Below are positions 34,311 through 46,577 of a stretch of DNA of 64,000 nucleotides, piece by piece. The notes below the pieces were generated by a model, which searched no databases, had not been told where the DNA came from, and worked only from the letters and a program-made list of their open reading frames with translations. How positions within the stretch are numbered: the first letter of the stretch is position 1; each line of letters starts with the position of its first letter. This DNA is from Cunninghamia lanceolata (taxonomy: Eukaryota > Streptophyta > Pinopsida > Cupressales > Cupressaceae): positions 4,836,001 through 4,900,000 of the forward strand of contig BSBN01001687.1 in the NCBI GenBank assembly GCA_027924645.1, in the 5' to 3' direction. The translations under genes were made by a program, and so were the position numbers.

Positions 34311-36885
34311 TTGGGAAAGGATTCCCAAACCTTGGGAAGGGAGATAAGTCTTTCCCAAGGAATGACTCATCTCCCACTTCCCTTAATTCAAAATTTCGTC
34401 ACTTTTACCAAACCAAGGTTTAGAGTGACCAAACCTGAGTCAAATATAGGGTTAGATAGTCCAAGTTGACCCTAGACTCAAGGGTAACCACCTAGGGTAG
34501 CTTTTGGGACTCTAGGGTTCACAAAGGGGGTTAAAAAATCACATTTAAATGGCCTCAAAATAAAATAAATACCAAGTGGTGTAAATCAAGTAAAATTATA
34601 CAACACTTATTATTAAATAAATAGACAAGGGGTACTAAGGCCGAATAACCAAATTAAATCAAGTACTTAAATCATCATTCAAATTCAAACGTGATCCTTA
34701 TCCCTCTTGGGAATGGATCGGTTTATAGGGGATAACATAGTGTGAATTCTACCTCCACTTTTCCCATGGCTAGGGAATGTGAAACCTGCACATCTCGATC
34801 AAGTGTCAGTCGTATCATGGAAATCATAGCCGAAGCAACTAGAATTAAATTCATGCAATTCGAATACATCAATAATCATCAATACATAACTCCAATTTAA
34901 ACTGCATTTTATATCAAATGTCAAATAGTCAACATCACATAATTAATTAGAAACTCATCACGAAATATCATCTAATATATCCCATGTGTCAAATCACAAA
35001 ATATCATCCACTATGATCGAATCACATCACGTATGTCAAATCAAAGTCCTATCATAATCAGGAGATAAAAAAACAAGTCTGCATAATAAAACCATAGTCA
35101 CTAAAGGTCTGATAATGTCATCACAAAATAGCATAATCGATCAAAATAAGGGAGGTGAAATAATCAGCCTCACAACTTGTATCACGTCTGAGTTGAATAT
35201 CTAAAAGATAAAAGCATTCTTATACATTGCGCGGATGTGAAAAGGAAATGATAGGGAGTTAAATCATTGTATAATTCTGGCTTGTATATCAAAGATGCAT
35301 TGTTATACATATAAGCCAGATTTCAAATAGTTTGAAATCCGATTAATTCGATGTATGCGTCTGACTTGTATATTGCGATATACAAGGAAATTTTGAGCGG
35401 GAAACGAAGTGATTGGATTTTTTAATCCATTTTTGGAGCCCAAATGCATGTTTTGGTCAACGATGGTTGACCCGACTAGTTTTAATGTTGTATAGGCATT
35501 TTGATGCACATTTTCCATGGTTTTTGAGCCTGATGGTTGTGTTTATGCATTTGGAGCCTGATTTAATGTAGATGTTCATTTTTCTTGCTGATTTATTAAA
35601 TGATGGTGCTAATTCCTGCTTGTTTATTGTAGATTGTTGAAGTAGCTGGGAAGAAGCAGAGTTGCTGACACAGTAGCGGCGTGCAAATGAATGTAAAGGC
35701 GGGGTTTTAAATGACGATGACGTCCCAAACGGCGGGCCAGATCCTGAGAAGCCAAACACACCAGAAGGAGATGAAGCTTTCGAAGCAGGGGAGTTTGCAT
35801 ATGGAAACATTATTGAAGGAGTGGCACCCTGTCTGGATATGTTGCTCGAATTCTTGGCGGGATTCATTTCTCACCATTGGATGCTGCATTTTAAGATGCT
35901 AACCGTTGATCTCCTAGGGTTTTTGGGTGCCAGATTGGGGAAAAACTAGAGATATATATATTGGGCCCATTTTTATTCTAAAAAAAAGAGGAAGAGGAGG
36001 TCAATCATACAAAAAAATTAGACATGTAGTAGTTTTAGGAAGAGATCGGATTACTGAGACTAGTGAGGACTAGATTGTTGAAATAATCAAGGTCCTTTCC
36101 TTAGATCACTATAAATGCACTTGTTCTTAAGTGTACTGTATGGAGATGAAGCTCAGACTATGTCCTAATTGTAAACCTTAAGTAGTCTTCAAGTTGATTT
36201 CTGGATATGTATTGGTGAATGCAGTGTTCTATAGAAGCATTTTCATTTCATTGCATGTTGTTGTCAACTTTTACCCTTGAAGATTTGCACTGAATCATGC
36301 AGATTTGTGGACTGTCCTGGTGAAGAATGATTTTAGTTTTCTTCTCTTCATTGCATGTATGGGAATATGTATGTGGATCTGTGATCTCAGTCAAGTAATT
36401 TTAGGAATCTCACTCTCTAGCCCTTTTTCTTATTTTAGTTTTATTGAAATCACTTTCACAACTGCACATCATGATAAATATTAAGCAGAATAGAAAAATA
36501 TGCTAACATCCTGAAGACAATTGAGTATCATTAGCATATTTTGAGCTAAATGCATGTAGTATTGAAAATGTCATGCAAAGAATCACAAATAAGGGTAGAA
36601 CTCATGCAAATATCAACTTAGACACATCCTTTGAGGATATATGTTGTGCAGAGTAACTTCCCTGTATAGCATTATTGCAGAAACAAAATCTACAGATCTA
36701 CGTAAGACCCCAAAATGGAAAATAGCAATACACATCAACCACATAGTAAGATCAGTAGATTATGAACTAATCAATGGGGACTTGGTATCATGAATTCTTT
36801 GAATTTATCGTATCTTTCAGGATAAACAGGGGTTGTTGTGTAACTTTTGTTTAGTGTTTGAATGTGAACAACATCCACATCAACA

Positions 36886-36890
36886 AGTTT
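36886..36890. repeat. Right TSD of B (AGTTT)
   Basis: Matches the left GGTTT with one substitution; A2 leader resumes immediately after. Confidence 0.6.
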
Positions 36891-37860
36891 GTTGGTAAAA
36901 TCTTGTTTTAAATTTTTATACTAATCTAGGATACTCTTTCAAATTTTCATTTGTCTATATTGTTGCATTTTAGTACAAATTTGTAATTAGATTTTAAAAA
37001 TTTGCTTTTTTGCATAGAAAATTTCAACAAAAACTAGCATTTTCATTGATTTTTCACTAGATTGGCACTTGCATTTTGCATGTTAGGGCTTGGAAATCAT
37101 TTGCAGATCTAAGATAATTTAATTTTCATCATACATCAGCTTGCAAAAAATTCATATAGTGTTTTACATCAAGATCTCAAACCTAGTGCTTGAAAAACAT
37201 TGATTTTCACTAGATTTGGCCTTATTAACTCTCTAAATTTGCACTAGAGGTGTGTTGTAAAGAATATTTTTAATTTTCATCATACATCAACTTTCAAAAA
37301 ATTCATATACTGTTTTACATCAAGATCTCAAACCTAGTGCTTGAAAAACATTGATTTTCACTAGATTTGGCCTTATTAACTCTCTAAATTTGCACTAGAG
37401 GTGTGTTGTAAAGAATATTTTTGCACTAATTAGCTGATATCAGGGGTATTATCTTCTTCCCCTCCTAAAATTCTTTACAACACCTTGTTATTGGCCTCTT
37501 GTATTGAAAATTTGGTGAAAAATCACACATTTTTGCTATTTTTGCCCTAGGGTTTGGCCTAGTTTGCACTCCAAGCATGTTGTAACATATTTTATGCTTA
37601 TAGGTGACCAATATCATTGATATTATTTTATTAACCTTATAAAATTCCTTACAACACCTCTTTCATTAGGTCTTGGGATTGAAAAACGATGAAAAATTGT
37701 ATATTTTAGGGCATTTTCACTAGATTTTGACTAGTCATCATTATAGGTTTGCATCAAAAGTGTGTTGTAAAGGGTTTTATTGTTTCATTGGACTAAAAAT
37801 AGACATATAATTTACTTCCCCTAATCAAAATATTTACAACACCTTTTATTTCACATATTT
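36891..37860 (+). other. A2 leader, 3' fragment with serial stem-loops
   Basis: Continues the leader interrupted at 11069. Stem-loop arms: 37404-37416/37470-37482 (TGTTGTAAAGAAT, exactly complementary over 13 bases), 37579-37595/37641-37656 and 37763-37778/37827-37841. The same series as in A1 and A3. Confidence 0.75.
37120..37422 (+). repeat. 151-base tandem duplication in A2 leader
   Basis: AATTTTCATCATACATCA recurs at 37121 and 37272, and both copies run to GTTGTAAAGAATATTTTT with few differences. A1 and A3 have one copy, so this duplication is private to A2 and adds a left stem-loop arm. Confidence 0.9.
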
Positions 37861-37938
37861 ACAATGAAAAAAGTACAAAAAATCAAGCATCTTAAGTCAT
37901 TTTTGCATATAACTTTGCACTTGTCTTTTGCATAAATT

Positions 37939-38640
37939 TTGGAAAATATTTTAAAATCTGATTTGGAACTCATGGCCTCATATTATCAATTATCTTTGGA
38001 ATCTCTACATGCATATATCAAAAAATTTGAAAATCTCTACAAATTTCTTAGCATGCATCCTCATGTCATTACCTATATACAAGCTATGTACAACAAGAAT
38101 ATATTTGTGTCCTCTTCCTTCAAAATCCTTGACTATGTATCTAATCTTAACAACTTTATATCACTCATCAATACATACCCTTGGGTAGTATAAGAATTGA
38201 TAAAACACACTTTGAATGAAGAGCATGACACTTCTCTTAATAGTTGAAACGTGGAGATGATATTGACAATGATTATGAGAGCGATGATTAATTCACAAGC
38301 CACCATACTTCTCCTACATCTGAGCATTCAGATAACTCAAATGAGGAGACTAGGGATATCTCTAGTAATTCAAATAATCCTCCTAACCAAAATGAAACAT
38401 TAATGGATGACATCATGACAACACAAGATTGTTTTGAATATCTTGACCTATTTGATGTGATTGATGTGGATAAGGAACATTTTCATAACCCACCTAATCC
38501 ACTAAAAGATGATATTCATGTTGAGGTCCATCCTTTTTTATCCCTTCAAGGATTAGGAAGTGATCAAAATACATTAGATAAATGAATGGAACAACCTATA
38601 CCTCTCTCTAGCATTCAAACTTGGGAAGATGATGACCTCC
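37939..38640 (+). pseudogene. A2 residual coding fragments
   Basis: A short frame SLESLHAYIKKFENLYKFLS (from about 37985) matches the A3 segment VSLHAFIKDLDFEKFL (59533). A later frame at 38403 reads FDVIDVDKEHFHNPPNP and EVHPFLSLQGLG. This matches A1 42360-42470 (MIEVDKEKLDNPPHP and EVPPLLSLQGLG). The gag core, protease and pol between these parts are missing. Function of the conserved NPP-P and PLLSLQGLG pieces is unknown; in Tat elements a linker lies here. Confidence 0.6.
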
Positions 38641-38689
38641 TCAATGATTTACTTGATGATGAGACCTAGGATGAAGACCCTAAGGTATG

Positions 38690-40362
38690 TATCTCTAACC
38701 CTTAATCTCTCTCATGATGTACTTCCCCAATGATGTATTATGTGTTGTTTAGGCCTCCTGGGATGACCCTTGATTCTCTTGTAAGGTCCAGGATACCAAG
38801 AGACTACCTCTATTGTGATTTTCTATTTGTATCATCATTCTTCTATATTGACTCTCTCTGATTTCATCATTGTGTGTTGTGTCTTATGGACATAGCATTG
38901 CAGTTGGTGAATTGGGGGCACTCTCCTATGTGACTATCCCTAAGACACTTTTTTCTCCTCTCTTATTTATTGTTTCCCTTCATCTAGTGTTTCTATCTAG
39001 TGGGTAGATGATGCAAAACATTTACACTAATGTGGACCTAGTGCCCCTTTAGTGAGAAATAAAAAATTGGACTTAGTTCCTAATATGATGATGGGGTTGT
39101 AATAAATTATCTGACACTTGGCTAATAGAAGCACTCATGCTTTTTGTGTAGTGATTTTGATGATGTTTTTATCTCATTTACAAACCTTAACAATACTGTT
39201 GCTCTGCGCACTTTGTTTGTCTTTGAATCTTGCCTTGGTGGTACTCGATTCAAAGATTTTCATGATATAGCCCCACGGTTATCCTTGATCTCAGAATTAA
39301 TGGTATAACCTTGGCTCTTTGTGTGGTTAATCATATGCATTGACATCATTGTTTATCATGATTTTGTAGACACTAACATGTTTCTTGCAGGTATGTGTTT
39401 GTGGGAACAATTGGATGATCATAAAGTACATGTCACCTCTGGGGGGCATGGGCTTTGCGAAAGTTTGTGTTCCCTTGAGTGTTTTCTTCCTACCTTAACG
39501 TGCTTGATATTGATGCATGATATCAACCACCTTAAGGTGGGGGCATATATAAGGTAAGCTATTTGTTGTAGATGTTAGCAATGTCCTTATCCTCAGATGC
39601 AGTTTAAAGACTAGTGGTAATGAGTCCCTCCTGCACTCTAAGTTTGTTTGCAATCAATCAATCAGTCATCTTAAGCCCTCTATGGAGGTAGGGATGGTGT
39701 ATTTCTCAGAGTAGATTGCATCAAACTATCATTTTCAAAAAGTCCTGATCGGTAGGTGGGGAGCGGTTTAATGACTAACTCAACCCTTAAGCATGTCTCC
39801 AGCGATTGTTGTGGAAAATCCCAATCCAGTGTGTGCTTGTAATGTGCCTAAGATGGTGATGAGCCTAGAAATAGGAACACTCCATCGCTTGTTTGCCATG
39901 TTCTCTCTATCTTAAAAGTGTGTGTTTGGCATGCTTGCTTTGTTTAGTGTGTGTGTTGCCCCATATGTAGTCTAAAGACCAGTGCGATGAGTGCTTCCTA
40001 CATTTTGGGAGGTTTGGCATGTCTTGCGTGTGTGTTGCTCCATATATGCAGTTTAAAGACCTACGTGATGAGTGCTTCCTGCATTATGGGAGGTGTGTTT
40101 ACTTTCCTGTACTTGCATTTTCATTATATATATATGAGAAAAAGAAAGAAAAGAAATCATCTCTATCTTCCATGCATTTACTATCTTCTATGCATTCAGT
40201 GTATTTACTATGTTTTGTGTGACTATTATTGTCTTCTTCATGTTTTGTGTGTCTGTCATTGTCTTCAATGTGTCAGGTGTGTTTTCTCCATGCTTGGTGT
40301 GTTTGCTGTGTTTGTTGACCATACTTTAATGCATGTATTGGACTTGTGTTTATACATAAATT
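38690..40362 (+). other. Shared 3' untranslated block of A2
   Basis: Non-coding, about 1.7 kb, homologous to A1 42800-44515 and A3 61310-63017. Landmarks: TGTGTTATGTGTTGTTTAGG-like start, TCTTATGGACATAGCATTGC, the palindrome CCACCTTAAGGTGG (39527) followed by TATATAAGG, an 80-base tandem repeat (39945-40105), and an A/G stretch GAGAAAAAGAAAG (40136). Open frames within it are not conserved among copies. Confidence 0.7.
39945..40105 (+). repeat. 80-base tandem repeat in family A 3' block
   Basis: GTGTGTGTTGCCCCATAT and GTGTGTGTTGCTCCATAT lie 80 bases apart, each followed by TCTAAAGACC or TTTAAAGACC, GATGAGTGCTTCCT and GGGAGG. A more diverged third copy is near 39595. Equivalents: A1 about 44090-44250, A3 about 62610-62760. 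Confidence 0.7.
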
Positions 40363-40377
40363 AAAGTGGGGGCTAAA
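40363..40377 (+). other. Polypurine tract of A2
   Basis: AAAGTGGGGGCTAAA immediately before the 3' LTR; the same tract occurs at 44516-44530 (A1) and, as GTGGGGGATAAA, before 63033 (A3). Confidence 0.75.
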
Positions 40378-41607
40378 TGTAACATTAGAAAATGTCCCCT
40401 TGGGGGCTTTTCCCTCCTAAGGTTTAGCTCTCGGGTCTTTTATCTACATTTAGGACATCTTGCATCATATTTTAACATCTTGATGACATGAACCCTAGGT
40501 TTTATGGCAAATAGGACCTAGGAGAATCCCTTAAACTAACCAAAATAGGGGGGAGGACTTGGGCACTCATGCCCTAGTCCTGCCCTATTTTGGGTCAATC
40601 CTAATTTTTTAGTGTTAGCTTGTGACCATTATTTAGGTCCTATGCCGACATGGCAAGTTTGAATTATGAAATTCTTGGCGAGAGTGTTTGTAGTTGCATA
40701 TATAAGAATGTTCATTTGTAAACTAGATGATCATTAGATATCAATTTGGATTCTCAAGCTTATGTGAAGGTGATTCAAGGCATTCATTGTGTGGAAAGAG
40801 TAGATTTGTGTTGTTTATGTGATTGTATTTGCATATTTGAGCAATCATCTCCTTGAAGAGCTTCTTCCTCCCATGGGATCTTCACTACAAGGTGACACCA
40901 TTTGTGTTTTTAAGAATTTATCAATTGGTTTTTGTCACTACCTCCCAATGGAACGCACTCTCTATCTGACAACAATGTTCGGAAGACTTGAATGTCTCTT
41001 TAGGGCTTGACTGAGGCAAGCCTCTAAGCACCACAACCCCCTCCCAAAGTTTTTGTGATTGAAAGTTACAGTTAGAGATACGGACAGAGTGAAGTTATAG
41101 GAGGGCACAACAAAGTGTCAGAATTCTAGAGTAGAGTATAAAAGAGCAGCTTAGACTAGGGTACCCACTCATTATTCCTCAAAGTCCCATAATGGTAAAA
41201 TCTCTGGTATAGCAGGCACAAGTAGCAGATCTTGTTTCCAGATCCTGACAGAAACTAGGGCCTTGGACTTAGGTGCCCACTCTTTAGTCCCTGACTATTC
41301 TACATCCTAAACTTTGGAAACAGGTGCACTTTCATTTATCATTTTACATCTCTCTGTAGCGGGATTCTAAATAATCTATCTGTTTACTATTGTATTTGAA
41401 AGATTAGGGTTTTGATATATAATTGAGCATAAGAGAAGATAATTGGCAATCAAATCATAAAAATCTAATCTTCCCTACATTCCAAAGTGACCAAGGACTT
41501 GATAGTGCACTGCCACTTGATCCTAAGGTCCTTGAATATATTTGGGTGAAAGGAGGATACATACATAAAACCATAAAAAACTGACTATCCAAATTTTACC
41601 CTTTACA
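40378..41607 (+). repeat. A2 3' LTR
   Basis: Starts TGTAACATTAGAAAATG, ends CTTTACA, 1230 bases, followed by the CAAGC TSD at 41608-41612. Contains the conserved hairpin (40540-40593) and TATA box (near 40697). Confidence 0.9.
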
Positions 41608-42790
41608 CAAGCAAGGTCTGAAAGAGAAGTTAACTAAATTTATTAGTTGGTATCAAGCTTTATATACACAAATTCAATATTAGATGAAGATGAGGATGTT
41701 TAGAAGGTGTTTATCACTAATCTATAACCTAACATTCTTGATAAGATCCTCTTGATGAAGTATAACTCCTTTCAACATTTATGCACTGCCCTTCATGATT
41801 ATCAACTTTCGTCTAGTCAGTATGAAAACCAAAACTCATTGGCTCAAGTTGGTCAATCCATGGGTGGATCATCACAAAACAACTTTAAGAGGAATAATAA
41901 TAGGAGTTTAATGAGCATTAATGGATTGAATATGTACAACTTTTCTAATGTGTCTGCATCATACCAACCAAGAAACTTTACTCTGATATTTGAGTCTTAT
42001 CATTCTATCACGAATCAAGTAGTGAGTAATAACATTCTGAAGCTTCCCCCAATTAATCTTGTCGATCCTATTAGAGCACAAGGACCTTACTTCAATGCTA
42101 ATGCCTTTTGTCATTTTCATCAGACATAAGGACATGATAAGTTAAACGATGTATGTGTCTTAAACAGGAAATACAAGACCTCATTAATTTGAATGTCATA
42201 CATGTATCAGGTGTGAATGATAATGAAAACAAGTCAGTTGCTCTGTCAAATCAGAATTTACAAATCTTCACCAATCCTTTCCCTAAGCATACTAATAACA
42301 ATATGTTGGAATAGGGTTTAGTGGAACTAGCTAATGATGATTACTTGGAATATGATAACATCATGGGTATGATTGAAGTGGATAAGGAAAAGTTGGATAA
42401 CCCACCTCATCCATGAAGAAATGGGATTTATGCTGAGGTTCCTCCTCTATTATCCTTACAAGGATTGGGAGATAATAAAAATGCATCAAAAAAACAAGTA
42501 GAACAATTGATACAGATGAGTAAGATGGTACAAGATGACTCTTGTTACTGTGTTAGATGGCATCAACAACAAAAACTCGCTAAAAATTGGAAAAGAATAA
42601 GACAACTATCAAAAGTTGGAGAAAATAGTGGTTCTCCTCCTCATAAGAAACAAAAAGTCTCATTTACCCAAGGATTTGAGAAACAAGTATCACATGATAA
42701 TAAACAAGACTTTCATAAGAACCACTCAAACTTTGCACTCAACATGATCAAGTACCTCTCTAAGAGGTTCGCAAGTTCAAAAATCTGATA
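41608..42790 (+). pseudogene. gag: A1 gag, 3' part with CCHC-like finger
   Basis: Resumes A1 gag at CAAGC: LKEKLTKFISWYQALYTQIQ completes the capsid domain. After a frame change come DKILLMKYNSFQHLCTALHD and, near 42108, CHFHQT-GHDKL-C, a CX2HX4(G)HX5C-type finger like those of Tat gags. The tail reads DLINLNVIHV, an NPPHP segment and EVPPLLSLQGLG, then a lysine-rich end (KKQKVSFTQG) stopping at 42787. Stops and at least one frameshift disrupt it. There is no protease or RT after it; the text passes directly into the 3' block. Confidence 0.7.
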
Positions 42791-42799
42791 CAATGATCC

Positions 42800-44515
42800 C
42801 TATAGGTAAGTATCCATAACCCTTTCTCTCTCTCGTGATGTGTTTCCCCTGTGATGTGTTATGTGTTATTTAGGCCTCCTAGGATGACCCCTAGTTCTCT
42901 TGTAAGGTTTGGGATACCAGGAGACCACCTATGTTGTGACCTTCTTCTATTTGTATCATCATTCTTCTATATTTCCTCTCTCTCTAATTTCATTGTTGTG
43001 TGCTGTGTCTTATGGACATAGCATTGCAGTTGGTGAATTGGGGGCACCCTCCTATGTGACTCTCCCTAAGACACTTGTTTCTCCTCTCTTATTTATTATT
43101 TCCCTTCCTCTAGTGTTTCTATCTAGGGTGGATGATGAAAAACATTTATACTAGTGCACCTAGTGTCCCTTTAGCAAGAAATAAAAAATTTGACCTAGTT
43201 CTTAATATGACAATGGGGTTGTTATATATTATCTGATGCTTGGCTAGTAGAAGCACTTCATGCTTTCTATGTAATAATTTTGATGATTTTTTTATCTCAC
43301 TTACAAAACATATCAATACTACTACTCCATGCACTTTGTTTGTCTTTGAACCTTTCCTTGGTGACACTCGGTTTAGAGATTTTCGTGATATAGCCCCACG
43401 GTTATCCTCAATCTCTAAATTTGTAGTATAACCTTGGCTCTTTGTGTGATTAATCATATGCACTGATGTTGTTGTTTATCATGATTATGTGGAGACTAAC
43501 ATGTTTCTTGCAGGGATGTGATTGTGGGAACATTTTGGCGCTCATAAAGTACATGTCACCTCGAGGGGGCATGAGCTTTGCAAAAGTCCACGTTCCCTTA
43601 TGTGTTTTCTTCCTACCTTAACATGCTTGATATCTATACCTAATATCAACCACCTTAAGGTGGGGACATATATAACGTAAGCTGTCTATTGTAGATGTTA
43701 GTAATGTGCTTGTCCTCAGGTGCAGTTTAAAGACTGGTGACGATGAGTCCCTCTTGCACTCTAAGTTTGTTTTCAATCAATCAATCAATCAATCAAACAA
43801 TCATCTTAAGCCCTCTGCGGAGGTGAGGGTGGTGTATCTCTTGTAGAGAGGGCCCATCCTATCATTTTCAAAAAAATCCTCATCGGGAGACGAGGAGCAG
43901 TTCTATGACTAACTCAACCCTTAAGCATGTCTTCAGAAATTGTTGTGGTGAAGCATAATTGTTGGTGTGTTCCTATAATGTGCCTGAGATGATGATGAGC
44001 CTAGAAATATGAACACTCCATCGCTTGTTTGTCATGTTTTCTTCGTGTCTTCAAAGTGTGTGTGTTTGGCATGCTTGAATTATTTGGTGTGTCTATTGCC
44101 CTATGTGCAGTTTAAAGACTAGCATGATTAGTGCTTCCTGCATTATGGGAGGTTTGGTGTGTCTTGCGTGTGTCTTGCGTGTGTGTTGCCCCATATACAC
44201 AGTCTAAATACTAGTGTGATGAGTGCTTCATGCATTATGGGAGGTGTGTTTACTTTCCTTGTACTTGCATTTGCATTTCATATAAATGAGAAAAAGAAAA
44301 GAAAAGAAATCATTCCTGTCTTCTATGCATTAATTGTCTTCTATGCATCTATTGTCTTCTCTATGTTTTGTGTGATTGTAACTATCTTCTTCGTGTTTTG
44401 CATGCCTATCATTGTCTTCTCTTTGATTGGTGTGTTTTCTCTGTGCTTGGTGTGTTTGTTGTGTTTGTTGACCATACTTTAATGCATGTATCAACCTTGT
44501 GTTTATAAATACATT
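42800..44515 (+). other. Shared 3' untranslated block of A1
   Basis: Homologous to A2 38690-40362. CCACCTTAAGGTGG is at 43650-43663 followed by GGGACATATATAACG. CAATCAATCAATCAATCAAA at about 43778 is a local slippage expansion absent in A2. No gene seen. Confidence 0.7.
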
Positions 44516-44530
44516 AAAGTGGGGGCTAAA

Positions 44531-45032
44531 TGTAATGTCAGAAAATGCCCCTTTGGGAGCTTTTCCCTCATAAGGTTTAGATCTCTTGTCTTTTATCTGC
44601 ATTAAGACATCTTACATCATATTTTAACATCTTGATAAAATGAACCCTTAGTTTCATGGAAAATAGGACCTAGGGGGATCCATTGAACCTAACCCTACCC
44701 AAAATAGGGAGGGAGGACTTGGGCACCCGTGCCCTAGTCCTGCCCTATTCTGGGTTAGGCTCAAATTTTAAGTGTCATCTTGTTACTGTTATTTAGGTCC
44801 TATGTTGAGATGGTAACTTTGAATTATGAGATACTTAGTGGGCATTTTTGTAGTTGCATATATAAGCATGTTTAGGTATTCATTTATAAAACTAGATGAT
44901 TACTAGGAAGCAACTATGATCTTTTGGATTCAAGGCATTCATTGTGTAGCAAGAGAAGATATTATGTTGTTTATATGTTTGTATTTGTAGATTTAAGCAA
45001 TCATCACCTCATGGCATGAAGAGCTTCTTCCT
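44531..45032 (+). repeat. A1 3' LTR, first 502 bases
   Basis: Preceded by PPT AAAGTGGGGGCTAAA (44516-44530). Starts TGTAATGTCAGAAAATG; ends where E begins. The rest of the LTR is expected beyond the window, after E. Confidence 0.85.
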
Positions 45033-46565
45033 TGTTGATTGTCAGGAACATTGAGAGTGGGGGTGAATCAGTGTTCTAAAAATCTTTTCATGCACTTTAA
45101 CTTTCATCCATTTCCCAAAACTAAGTAAACAAAAAAAAAATGCATATGAATAGCAACCATGAAAACATGACACATGAACACCAAGATTTTTACGTGGAAA
45201 ACCCAAGAAGGGAAAATCCATGGAGAGGATTAGCTCTCAAATATATATTACAATCTTTACAAAAATAATGTTTAGGCTTGGTCACTCCATGGGCGTAGAA
45301 CATGTTGGCTCACTACCATGAAGTACAACTAGGTCTGGTAGGCTCATTGCCTCAACCCTAAACCTAGCAAGATTACAATAAGGGATGTTAAACCCTATTG
45401 AAGGCTCACTGGTGGCTCACTGCCTTGATGATGAAAGATTTCTTCCAATCAAATTGCACATGAAAACTAAATACTTCTTAAGCATCTGCCACTATGCTAG
45501 GTGCAGTCATTTAATAGTTGAATTCTGAATCCTAAGTCTTCATTCTCCCTGATCTATGTCATTGTTCTATTATTTTCATATTCACATTCTCTTCCACACC
45601 ATACCATGTCTTCTACCAAAATTCATCACTCTTATATATATCCACACCATGATTTGATCCACAGTCAGGTCAGCATCCAAGAATTGAAATGTGTACATAG
45701 AAAGACGTAACTTGTCGCTCAATCCAATGCACTATGTGTCGCGCAGACCCAAATATTTCTCCAAGCATATTCATATAGGTTGGCTCTAATCACTCAATTG
45801 ATTGAATATATCTTCCATACACTATCCTTCTCTGCATCATAATTTATCTCATTGGTCGGCCTGTTCCTCAAGAGCATGCTTAACAGGTTCATCGACTGAC
45901 TTACAACTTTTACTACGAATCACAAAACACTTCCAAAATCATATCAAGGACTCTTTACACATTCACAATCTTACCCTTAGCACCACAAGGCATGTTATCA
46001 TCTTGCAAAGAAATGCAGACCATCAGAACTCAAGACTTTGTCTTTGTCAAACTTTGTCAAACACTATGTCGATACTTAGCAGCTTGCAACTATCTTTCTA
46101 GTGGACTTTAGATCTCCTAACTCTAGAATAAGACACTTCATATAAGTGTTTACAACACCTCAAAACCACATAAAAAAATACTTATCTGCGGAGGAATGCG
46201 GACCACTGCACTATACCCTATTCACTCTTCCTGCTATACCTTTGTTTACCCAGACTTAGATATTTCTTCAAGGTGAATTCTGGAGGAAGTTAGGACTTAA
46301 TCATCGAATAAAAACACTATCAAACAACAACTAGCATGATACTTGAACTACATTATCAGATCATCATCTGCGAAGGCATACTATTTGACTTATTGTCCTT
46401 TACTCTAAATACTTTCCATACTTAGCCCTTTTTTGTCAGCTGGACCTAGAATCTAACATGTTCTTCTAGAGATATCTCTTCCTATCATGGTGATAAAATT
46501 TCTAAGCTTTTTTGCCATCAATGACAACATACAAGTCCATATTGGAGTAGTGTCTCTTGCCAACA
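45033..46565 (-). repeat. E 3' LTR
   Basis: 1533 bases with TGTTG/CAACA termini: plus-strand ends TGTTGATTGTCAGG and CTCTTGCCAACA. The sequence next to 46565 on the inner side is the PPT. Confidence 0.7.
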
Positions 46566-46577
46566 ATCTCCCCCTTT
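46566..46577 (-). other. Polypurine tract of E
   Basis: Minus strand CCAAAGGGGGAGAT directly before LTR start TGTTGGC. A second, similar purine run (CAAAGGGGGAGAAGAAG) lies about 120 bases upstream near 46690. Confidence 0.7.

Larger units (their letters stand above)
30341..35174. mobile_element. Element G: unclassified 4.8-kb insertion in B right LTR
   Basis: The left LTR shows the empty site (ATGCTTGTATCAC at 12286). G begins TGTCATGCCC and ends GCCTCACA, with flanks GCTTG (30336-30340) and ACTTG (35175-35179), an imperfect 5-base TSD. TG/CA ends and a 5-base TSD suggest an LTR-class sequence, perhaps a long solo LTR, but I see no coding motif, PBS or PPT to confirm it. Composition shifts sharply: AT-rich (30600-31700), GC-rich (31740-32260), AT-rich again (32300-33100), then a palindrome array (33995-34310). 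Open frames in it have no recognisable product. Confidence 0.65.
11075..36885 (+). mobile_element. Element B: large LTR element with unknown ORF and no pol, split by C and G
   Basis: B has very long LTRs, 11075-13983 on the left (2909 bases) and 29128-36885 on the right (about 2.92 kb once G and one TSD copy are removed). The LTRs start TGTTGTGATG and end CACATCAACA, giving TGTTG/CAACA termini (left end decayed to CAATA). The flanks are GGTTT and AGTTT, an imperfect 5-base TSD, and A2 leader sequence is continuous across the site. Excluding C, the interior is only about 2.6 kb and holds one ORF, with no RT or integrase motif. It fits a large retrotransposon derivative (LARD-type) mobilised in trans. 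No clear PBS or PPT was found; TGGCCCTAG at about 13990 is a weak PBS candidate. Confidence 0.75.
29128..36885 (+). repeat. B right (3') LTR, split by G
   Basis: Same order of parts as the left LTR: TGTTGTGATGTTCAC start, palindrome block (29420-29620), tandem array (29680-30340, resuming 35175-35400), bZIP-like motif, TATA region near 35950 and the CACATCAACA end. The two LTRs are clearly homologous throughout but with many substitutions. Confidence 0.85.
9471..41607 (+). mobile_element. Element A2: same family as A1, inserted in A1 gag, split by B
   Basis: A2's own parts are a 5' LTR (9471-10723), PBS (10727), start of the leader (10724-11069), rest of the leader (36891-37860), degenerate coding remnants (37939-38640), the shared 3' block (38690-40362), PPT and 3' LTR (40378-41607). 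Perfect 5-base TSDs (CAAGC) flank it. Its first LTR dinucleotide has decayed from TG to TA. It lacks a recognisable gag core, protease, RT and integrase, so it is the most reduced of the three copies. B interrupts its leader. Confidence 0.85.
5768..45032 (+). mobile_element. Element A1: non-autonomous Tat-like Ty3/gypsy element, split by A2
   Basis: A1 is the host of the first nest. Its own parts are a 5' LTR (5768-6996), PBS, leader with stem-loops, gag (8618-9465 continued at 41608-42790), a 3' untranslated block (about 42800-44515), a PPT and the first 502 bases of a 3' LTR (44531-45032), which is cut by element E. No reverse transcriptase, RNase H or integrase is encoded between gag and the PPT, so the element would need enzymes in trans. 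Lineage is inferred from gag, from the closely related A3 protease and G-patch-like segments, and from the LTR layout. A2, a member of the same family, sits in gag. Confidence 0.8.

Noticed and set aside
33230..34469. Frames of 74-104 codons in G
   Set aside because: No protein-like pattern; several span the palindrome array.
39321..44482. Hydrophobic, Cys-rich frames in the A1 and A2 3' blocks (such as 39951-40364 and 44159-44482)
   Set aside because: Not conserved in frame among A1, A2 and A3, and produced by TGTGTTTG-rich sequence.
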